Assembly (NCBI GenBank): GCA_046566095.1
Contig: JBKHXI010000228.1
Coordinates: 1-7,097 of the forward strand
Reading direction: 5' to 3'
Source of the DNA: CAMPJU01 sp046566095
GTDB lineage: Bacteria; Pseudomonadota; Gammaproteobacteria; Xanthomonadales; Xanthomonadaceae
DNA length: 7,097 nucleotides
Each line of letters opens with the position of its first letter. Positions within the stretch are counted from its first letter, which is position 1. The position numbers were made by a program, and so were the translations under genes. This document shows positions 1-4,092 of the stretch, one piece after another. The notes under the pieces are model-generated. The model ran no database searches. It saw only the letters and a list, made by a program, of their open reading frames with translations, and was not told the origin of the DNA.

Positions 1-45
1 GCCCTTGCGGTGCTGGATGTTGGCCCACTTGGAATGGCCGGCCAT
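1..45 (-). CDS. yebC: YebC/PmpR family transcriptional regulator, N-terminal fragment
   Basis: Only the first 15 codons are in the window; the gene continues past the left edge. They read MAGHSKWANIQHRKG, the hallmark N-terminus of the YebC/PmpR/TACO1 family (MAGHSKWxNIxHRK). Family members are about 240-250 residues; they have been described as DNA-binding regulators (PmpR in Pseudomonas) and more recently as factors that help ribosomes at difficult stretches such as polyproline. The ATG at 45 is fixed by the conserved first residues. No clear Shine-Dalgarno sequence precedes it. In Pseudomonas the gene sits between aspS and ruvC; here two extra genes lie between it and aspS on the same strand. 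Identity is confident despite the short length because the motif is so characteristic. Confidence 0.88.
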   Translation of the reverse strand, partial: MAGHSKWANIQHRKG

Positions 46-77
46 GGCGGAATCGGACTGCTCGGGACAAGCGCGCA

Positions 78-83
78 ATTATA
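78..83 (-). promoter_or_regulatory. Candidate -10 box (TATAAT) for yebC
   Basis: Read on the minus strand, this is a perfect TATAAT in an otherwise very GC-rich stretch. It lies 32 bases before the yebC ATG and would give a 5' leader of about 26 nt. No TTGACA-like -35 is visible at 16-18 bp; that position falls inside the adjoining REP-like element, around 100-106. The AT-rich patch could be coincidental, but its exact consensus match and its position before a start codon make a promoter likely. Confidence 0.45.
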
Positions 84-190
84 CGTACGTAGGAGCGGGC
101 CTTGCCCGCGACCGCCCGCGACCGCCCGCGATCGCCCGGGACCGACCACGCGCGCCGCGACGGCGATCGCGCCTAAGAGGCGTTCCTACG
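83..190 (+). repeat. REP-like palindromic element, copy A
   Basis: This 108-bp element starts with the palindrome ACGTACGT followed by GTAGGAGCGGGC, which forms a hairpin (GCGGGC, loop CTT, GCCCGC). It ends with CGTTCCTACG, an imperfect inverted match to its own start. Copy B (236-333) is the same sequence in the same orientation, with about 5 mismatches and one 10-bp indel: copy A carries ACCGCCCGCG twice (111-130), copy B once. The GCGGG...CCCGCTCCTAC core, read on the minus strand, resembles the REP sequences of Pseudomonas and Xanthomonadaceae, which are linked to RAYT (IS200-like) transposases. No transposase lies in the window. Confidence 0.82.
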
Positions 191-235
191 ATTCCGCCGC
201 ACCACCCCCACCGGCACCGCCATCGCGCCGGCCCC

Positions 236-333
236 ACGTACGTAGGAGCGGGCCTTGCCCGCGACCGCCCGCGATCGCCCGGGACCGACCAGCCGCGCCG
301 CGACGGCGATCGCGCCCAAGGGGCGCTCCTACG
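236..333 (+). repeat. REP-like palindromic element, copy B
   Basis: This 98-bp element is the second direct copy, separated from copy A by 45 bp (191-235). Its ends form a perfect 10-bp inverted repeat, CGTAGGAGCG at 241-250 and CGCTCCTACG at 324-333. An internal hairpin has GCGGGC at 248-253 and GCCCGC at 257-262. Copy B is the cleaner of the two and is probably nearer the family consensus. Its right end overlaps the last codons of the leftward hydrolase gene: the TAG stop at 329-331 is part of the element's terminal GTAGGAGCG. Confidence 0.82.
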
Positions 334-964
334 GTTCATCGCGGCGGAAACGGCCGTCGTGCAGGAAGGCGACCACCTGCCTGGCGACCGCAGGCGAGAC
401 CAGCATGGTGCTGTGGCTGGCGGCCACCACCACGTGGTCGGCCAGGCCCTCCAGCCGGGTCTCGGCCACCGCCACGGTGCCGTCGCTGTCGCCGTCGAAC
501 CCGCCGAAGAACTGTCCCAGCCCCAGCGGCATGCGCCCGGCGATCATCCCCACCTCGGCCCGCCCGCGCCAGGGCCTGCAGCCGCATCGCAGCAGCTCGG
601 CGCTGCCGCCCAGCGCCCGGCCGGCCCAGGCATGGCGCGCCAGGCCGCCGGCCGCGCCGCTGCCGCACAGCGGCGAGCCGAGGCAGACGACACGCCGTAC
701 CGGCAGGTCCGGCTCGCGCTCCAGCGCCTGCAGGGCGACCAGCCCGCCCAGGCTGTGGGCGACCACATGCGCCGGGCCTTCGCGCAGGCGCCGGCACAGG
801 CGCCCGATCGCCGCCTCCGGCCCGCCCAGGACCGCGTGGTAGCCGAATATCTCCGGCTCGTAGCCGGCCGCCGCGAGCCTGCGCGCGAGCGGGCGCATGA
901 CCACGGCCGGCATCCACAATCCGTGCAGCAGCAGTACCCGGCGGATGTCGTTCGGCGTCTCCAT
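329..964 (-). CDS. Alpha/beta-hydrolase fold esterase/lipase-like protein
   Basis: The 211-residue protein has the features of a small alpha/beta-hydrolase. There is a first strand with oxyanion-type HG (VLLLHGLWMP, residues 11-20), a nucleophile elbow AHSLGG with Ser71 (70-74), a likely acid Asp161 in GDSDGTV (158-164), and a catalytic His184 in ASHSTML. The Ser-Asp-His order and spacing fit the fold. No signal peptide or membrane segment is visible, so it is probably cytoplasmic. The substrate cannot be deduced; lipase/esterase relatives of the PGAP1/DUF676-like group are the nearest guess. The start METPND (ATG at 964) was chosen because upstream codons in this frame run through a repeat and look non-coding; its ribosome site is weak (GGCGGC). 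The stop codon lies within REP copy B, so the last residue or two may have been altered by the repeat's arrival. It is probably co-directional with GNAT and aspS but 211 bp from the GNAT stop. Confidence 0.85.
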   Translation of the reverse strand: METPNDIRRVLLLHGLWMPAVVMRPLARRLAAAGYEPEIFGYHAVLGGPEAAIGRLCRRLREGPAHVVAHSLGGLVALQALEREPDLPVRRVVCLGSPLCGSGAAGGLARHAWAGRALGGSAELLRCGCRPWRGRAEVGMIAGRMPLGLGQFFGGFDGDSDGTVAVAETRLEGLADHVVVAASHSTMLVSPAVARQVVAFLHDGRFRRDEP

Positions 965-1075
965 GCCGCCGATTCTGCATGCGAACGGGACGCGCGGGGC
1001 GCGGCGCCTGGATTGCGGCGCCGACGGGGGTCCGAGCGCGGCGCGACCTGGCCTGGCTGCGGCCATCCCTTCTCG

Positions 1076-1157
1076 TGTCGCGCCGGGCGCAGCGAGGGGC
1101 CTGCTTCTGCGTAGGCATCGCCAAGGAAGCAGGTTCCTCGCTGCGCTCGGAACGACA
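1076..1157. repeat. 82-bp inverted-repeat element, degenerate copy, 3' of the GNAT gene
   Basis: Two 32-bp arms (1076-1107 and 1126-1157) are reverse complements at 27 of 32 positions, with an 18-nt spacer between them. The arm core is GCGCAGCGAGG...CCTGCTTC. The same element, better preserved, lies at 1750-1831. It begins 18 nt after the GNAT stop codon in the direction of transcription, so the GNAT mRNA would end in a long stem. No T-run follows, so it is not a textbook intrinsic terminator. The rest of the 965-1175 gap shows nothing else recognisable. Confidence 0.82.
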
Positions 1158-1175
1158 GGAGAGGCGTGAGGCAGG

Positions 1176-1709
1176 TCAGGGGGCCGCGTCGCGGCGCAGG
1201 ATGAACTCGCGGTCGCGGACGCGGCCGACCGGGAACTCGTACTCGCCCGCATGGACGAAGCCGTGGCGCGCGTAGAAGCGCTGCGCGCCGTGGTTCTCCG
1301 ACCAGACGCCGATCCACAGCCTGCGCGGACCGTCGCGCAGCAGCCAGGCCAGGGCCTCGGCGAACAGGCGCCCGCCCCAGCCGCCGTTCTGGTGCGCGCG
1401 CAGCACGTACAGGCGCTTGAGCTCACCGTCGCCCGGGCGCACGTCCGGATGCGGCAGGCCGCAGGGGCCGGCGGCGGCGTGGCCGACCGGCGCGCCGCCG
1501 GCCTCCAGCAGCCAGACCGCGTAGTCCGGATGCGAGAGGATGGTGCGCTGGCGCTCGACCGCGTAGGCCTCGTCGAGGAAGGCGCGCAGGTCTCCGGGCG
1601 GGTACAGGTGGCCGAAGGTCTCGGTGAAGGTCTGTTCGGCCAGGCGCGAGAGCACGTCCGCGTCGTCAGGCGTGGCGCGGCGGATCGTCAGGGACTCGGC
1701 GGAGGCCAT
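1176..1709 (-). CDS. GNAT family N-acetyltransferase
   Basis: The 177-residue protein looks like a complete Gcn5-related N-acetyltransferase that transfers acetyl from acetyl-CoA to an unknown amine. The N-terminal strand and helix are LTIRRATPDDADVLSRLAEQ (7-26). Motif A runs from ELKRLYVLRAHQNGGWG (about 96-112), where Q107-x-x-G110-x-G112 is the pyrophosphate-binding loop. Motif B is LWIGVWSENHGAQRFYARHG (131-150), with the usual Asn139 and a YxRxGF-type ending. It resembles single-domain 'GNAT family' proteins of unknown substrate; a role in protein or small-molecule acetylation cannot be chosen. The ATG at 1709 has no Shine-Dalgarno sequence; instead a TACAAT box sits so that transcription would begin at the ATG itself. 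It lies between aspS and the hydrolase on the same strand, with an inverted-repeat element on each side. Confidence 0.9.
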   Translation of the reverse strand: MASAESLTIRRATPDDADVLSRLAEQTFTETFGHLYPPGDLRAFLDEAYAVERQRTILSHPDYAVWLLEAGGAPVGHAAAGPCGLPHPDVRPGDGELKRLYVLRAHQNGGWGGRLFAEALAWLLRDGPRRLWIGVWSENHGAQRFYARHGFVHAGEYEFPVGRVRDREFILRRDAAP

Positions 1710-1715
1710 CTGGCA

Positions 1716-1721
1716 ATTGTA
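1716..1721 (-). promoter_or_regulatory. Candidate -10 box giving a leaderless GNAT transcript
   Basis: On the minus strand TACAAT is followed by six bases (TGCCAG) and then the ATG. If the hexamer occupies -12 to -7, the A of the ATG is exactly +1. No purine-rich ribosome site is present in the 20 bases before the ATG, which agrees with leaderless translation. The -35 region is poor (TGACGG at a long 19-bp spacing is the best seen). Confidence 0.42.
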
Positions 1722-1749
1722 GGGCCGCGCCGCATCGTGACCGTCATGC

Positions 1750-1831
1750 CTGTCGTCCCGAGCGCAGCGAGGGACCTGCTTCGGGAACGCGCGCGGAAAA
1801 AGCAGGTCCCTCGCTTCGCTCGGGACGACAG
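1750..1831. repeat. 82-bp inverted-repeat element, intact copy, 3' of aspS
   Basis: The 32-bp arms (1750-1781 and 1800-1831) match as reverse complements at 31 of 32 positions, around an 18-nt spacer (1782-1799). The core, CCCGAGCGCAGCGAGGGACC, belongs to the same family as the 1076-1157 copy; the two spacers are unrelated in sequence but equal in length. In the aspS mRNA it would form a very stable stem 39 nt after the stop codon. It has no T-tract after the stem, so it could act as a 3' stabilising or partly terminating structure, or simply be a mobile repeat. Confidence 0.9.
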
Positions 1832-1870
1832 CAGGAAGCGGCCGTTTGCGTTCGGGAGCGCGGTCCCTGC

Positions 1871-3658
1871 TCAGGCCGCCGGCTTCGGGCGCACCGCCAC
1901 GTGGACTTCGGCCAGCTGCGCCTCGTCGATCGGCGAGGGCGCGCCGGTCATCGGGCACTGCGCGGTGGTGGTCTTGGGGAAGGCGATCACGTCGCGGATC
2001 GAGTCGGTACCGGCCAGCAGCGCGGCGATCCGGTCGATGCCGAAGGCGATGCCGCCGTGCGGCGGCGCGCCGTACTTCAGCGCGTCGAGCAGGAAGCCGA
2101 ACTTGGCGCGCTGCTCCTCGGCGCCGATGCCCAGCAGCTCGAACACCGCCGCCTGCATCTCCGGGCGATGGATGCGGATCGAGCCGCCGCCGATCTCGTT
2201 GCCGTTGAGCACCAGGTCGTAGCCGCGGCTGACCGCGGTGCGGGCGTTGGCGCGCAGGTCCGCGATGTCGTCGACCGCCGGTGCGGTGAACGGGTGGTGC
2301 AACGCGACGTAGCGGCCGGCCTCGTCGTCCCATTCGAACATCGGGAAGTCGGTGACCCACAGCGGCTTCCAGGCGTGCTGCACCAGGCCCAGGTCGCGGC
2401 CGAGCTTCAGCCGCACCGCGCCCATGAAGTCCGAGGCGACCGCGTACGGTCCGGCGCCGAACAGCAGCAGGTCGCCGGCCTGCGCGCCGGCGGCCGAGAC
2501 GATGGCATCCACGGTGGCGTCGTCCAGGAACTTGGCGATCGGCGAGTTGACCCCGCCCGCGCCCTGCCCGGCCGTCTCGACCTTCATCCAGGCCAGGCCC
2601 TTGGCGCCGAACTTCGCCGCGTGCGCGGTCAGCTCGTCGATCTGCTTGCGGCTCAGCGAGGCCGCGCCCGGGGCGCGCAGCGCAACCACGCGCCCGCCTT
2701 CGGCCTCCGCCCAGTCGGCGAACACCTTGAACCCGCAGCCGCGCACCCGGTCCGCGACGTCCACCAGCTCCAGCCCGATGCGCAGGTCCGGCTTGTCCGA
2801 GCCGTAGCGGCGCATGGCTTCCGCGTACGTCATGCGCGCAAAAGGAGCACCCCCGCCCAGGTCCACCCCCAGCACTTCGTCGAAGACGTCGCGGATCATC
2901 GTCTCGACGGTGTCCTGCACCTCGCGTTCGTCCACCCAGGCGAATTCCATGTCCAGCTGGGTGAACTCCAGCTGGCGGTCGGCGCGCAGGGCCTCGTCGC
3001 GGAAGCAGCGCGCGATCTGGTAATAGCGGTCGAAGCCGGCCACCATCAGGATCTGCTTGAACAGCTGCGGGCTCTGCGGCAACGCGTAGAACTCGCCCGG
3101 GTGCATCCGCGCCGGCACCAGGAAGTCGCGCGCGCCCTCCGGGGTGGCCTTGGTCAGGATCGGGGTCTCGATGTCCTGGAAGCCGCGCGCGTCCAGCCAG
3201 CGGCGCAGCGCCTGCACCAGCTTCGTGCGGGTGCGCAGCTTGCGCTGCATGTCGGGCGTGCGCAGGTCCAGGTAGCGGTACTGCAGGCGGATGTCCTCGC
3301 CCGGGTTCTCGTGGGCGTGGAACGGCAGCGGCGCGGCCTTGTTGAGCAGCTCGATGCGGCGCGCGACCACCTCGACCTGGCCGGTCGCAAGCTTCGGGTT
3401 CGGCGCTTCGCGCCGGCGCACCACGCCGGTGACCCGCAGGCAGTCCTCGTAGCCGACGCCGGCCGCGGCCGCGCGCACGGCGGGGTTGCCGTCGACCCCG
3501 TGCTCCGGCTCGGCCACCACCTGCACGATGCCCTCGTGGTCGCGCAGGTCGATGAACACCAGGTGCCCGAGGTCGCGGGCGACGTCGGCCCAGCCGCACA
3601 GGGTGACGGTCTGGCCGACCAGGCCCTCGTCGATCAGGCCGCAGAAGTGGGTGCGCAT
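1871..3658 (-). CDS. aspS: Aspartate--tRNA ligase (AspRS)
   Basis: This 595-residue class II synthetase charges tRNA-Asp with aspartate using ATP; bacterial enzymes are about 590 residues. The N-terminal OB-fold anticodon-binding domain (about 1-105) starts MRTHFCGLIDEGLVGQTVTL. Motif 1 lies near 158-175 (GFQDIETPILTKATPEGARD). The aspartate-binding QSPQ is at 195-198. Motif 2 is IARCFRDE (215-222) followed by RADRQLEFTQLDMEF. The bacterial GAD insertion spans about 280-420. Motif 3 is GIAFGIDRI, with catalytic Arg543. All key residues are present. Leu30 in the anticodon domain matches the E. coli-type, tRNA-Asp-specific enzyme rather than the His31 of non-discriminating enzymes. The start at 3658 is supported by the conserved N-terminus and by GGAG five bases upstream (3664-3667); an in-frame ATG at 3736 would add 26 non-conserved residues and was not used. 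It is divergent from tolB. Confidence 0.97.
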   Translation of the reverse strand: MRTHFCGLIDEGLVGQTVTLCGWADVARDLGHLVFIDLRDHEGIVQVVAEPEHGVDGNPAVRAAAAGVGYEDCLRVTGVVRRREAPNPKLATGQVEVVARRIELLNKAAPLPFHAHENPGEDIRLQYRYLDLRTPDMQRKLRTRTKLVQALRRWLDARGFQDIETPILTKATPEGARDFLVPARMHPGEFYALPQSPQLFKQILMVAGFDRYYQIARCFRDEALRADRQLEFTQLDMEFAWVDEREVQDTVETMIRDVFDEVLGVDLGGGAPFARMTYAEAMRRYGSDKPDLRIGLELVDVADRVRGCGFKVFADWAEAEGGRVVALRAPGAASLSRKQIDELTAHAAKFGAKGLAWMKVETAGQGAGGVNSPIAKFLDDATVDAIVSAAGAQAGDLLLFGAGPYAVASDFMGAVRLKLGRDLGLVQHAWKPLWVTDFPMFEWDDEAGRYVALHHPFTAPAVDDIADLRANARTAVSRGYDLVLNGNEIGGGSIRIHRPEMQAAVFELLGIGAEEQRAKFGFLLDALKYGAPPHGGIAFGIDRIAALLAGTDSIRDVIAFPKTTTAQCPMTGAPSPIDEAQLAEVHVAVRPKPAA

Positions 3659-3763
3659 GCGTGCTCCAGGGTCGGACGCCGCGCGCGGGCGGCGGCGATG
3701 GGCCGCCGCGGGCCGCCAAGGCGCCGGAAAGCCCATAGTTAAAGCCCGTTAGTCTACGTGACC

Positions 3764-3868
3764 GCCCGCTGTTCCTTCCCCCGCGACCGCCGTTCCTTCC
3801 CCCGCGACCGCTGTTTCTTCCCCCGCGACCACTGTTTCTTCCCCCGCGACCACTGTTTCTTCCCCCGC
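3764..3868 (+). repeat. Five 21-bp tandem repeats
   Basis: There are five exact-length 21-bp units (3764-3784, 3785-3805, 3806-3826, 3827-3847, 3848-3868), each ending in TTCCCCCGC. Units 4 and 5 are identical, unit 3 differs from them by one base, and units 1 and 2 differ by a few more. This graded pattern is what stepwise tandem duplication leaves. The repeated TTCCCCCGC is also the left arm of the hairpin that begins at 3859, so the array seems to have grown from that arm. It is a candidate variable-number repeat. Confidence 0.9.
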
Positions 3869-3969
3869 TTGCGGGGGAAGTGCCCGAAGGGCGATGGGGG
3901 TGCGTCCGATGGCTTCGGCCCTTCCGCGCGCCTGTGGCGCGCGCCTCCTCACCCCCCGCTTCGCGGGGG
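3859..3969. repeat. Cluster of four intergenic hairpins (REP/BIME-like)
   Basis: Four perfect inverted repeats follow one another. The first is CTTCCCCCGC (3859-3868) with GCGGGGGAAG (3871-3880). The second is GCCC-GAA-GGGC (3882-3892). The third is CGCGCGCC (3925-3932) with GGCGCGCG (3936-3943). The fourth is CCCCCGC (3953-3959) with GCGGGGG (3963-3969). The string TGCCCGAAGGGCGATGGGGG (3881-3900) resembles widespread proteobacterial intergenic repeats. A terminator role is unlikely because both flanking genes are transcribed away from it and there are no T-runs. Confidence 0.75.
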
Positions 3970-4092
3970 AGGGAGCGCAGCGCAAGCGGGAGCGCACGCG
4001 CCTGCGCACAGCATCCGTTCATCTTTGAGACGGTATTCACGGTCAAGCTGCTACACGCTTTCATCCCCCTGAACGTCCCCCGAAGGATCGCC

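Larger units (their letters stand above)
3659..4092. other. Divergent aspS-tolB intergenic region
   Basis: These 434 bp hold the start signals of both aspS and tolB plus a tandem repeat and hairpin cluster, and no credible gene. For aspS, the best -10 is TAGACT on the minus strand (3751-3756), without a good -35. For tolB, TTGAGA at 4025-4030 is a plausible -35, but no convincing -10 lies 16-18 bp downstream. Neither promoter is secure. The tolB end contains a ribosome site, GAAGGA (4082-4087), five bases before the ATG. The middle, 3764-3969, is described in separate repeat entries. Confidence 0.6.

Noticed and set aside
83..333. Small plus-strand genes through the yebC-hydrolase gap
   Set aside because: The open frames translate the two repeat copies into the same low-complexity Arg/Pro/Ala peptide and have no ribosome sites.
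965..1075. N-terminal extension of the hydrolase through upstream codons
   Set aside because: The open frame continues upstream by chance through the GNAT-side repeat. The upstream peptide has no fold signal, whereas METPNDIRRVLLLHG begins directly at the first strand of the hydrolase.
1750..1831. Classical intrinsic terminator for aspS
   Set aside because: The stem is far longer than normal and no T-tract follows it in the direction of aspS transcription. A second copy with the same arms shows that it is a repeat family.
3659..3736. A 26-residue N-terminal extension of AspRS from an upstream ATG at 3736
   Set aside because: The extension (MGFPAPWRPAAAH…) is not like AspRS. MRTHFCG at 3658 matches the family N-terminus and has GGAG at proper spacing.
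1901..3742. A 613-codon open frame on the plus strand opposite aspS
   Set aside because: Typical antisense shadow in very GC-rich DNA: it is rich in Ala, Arg, Val and Gln, has no recognisable domain, and overlaps the certain aspS gene completely.
3764..3868. Possible CRISPR array
   Set aside because: Units are contiguous 21-bp tandem repeats with no unique spacers between them, and no cas genes are present.
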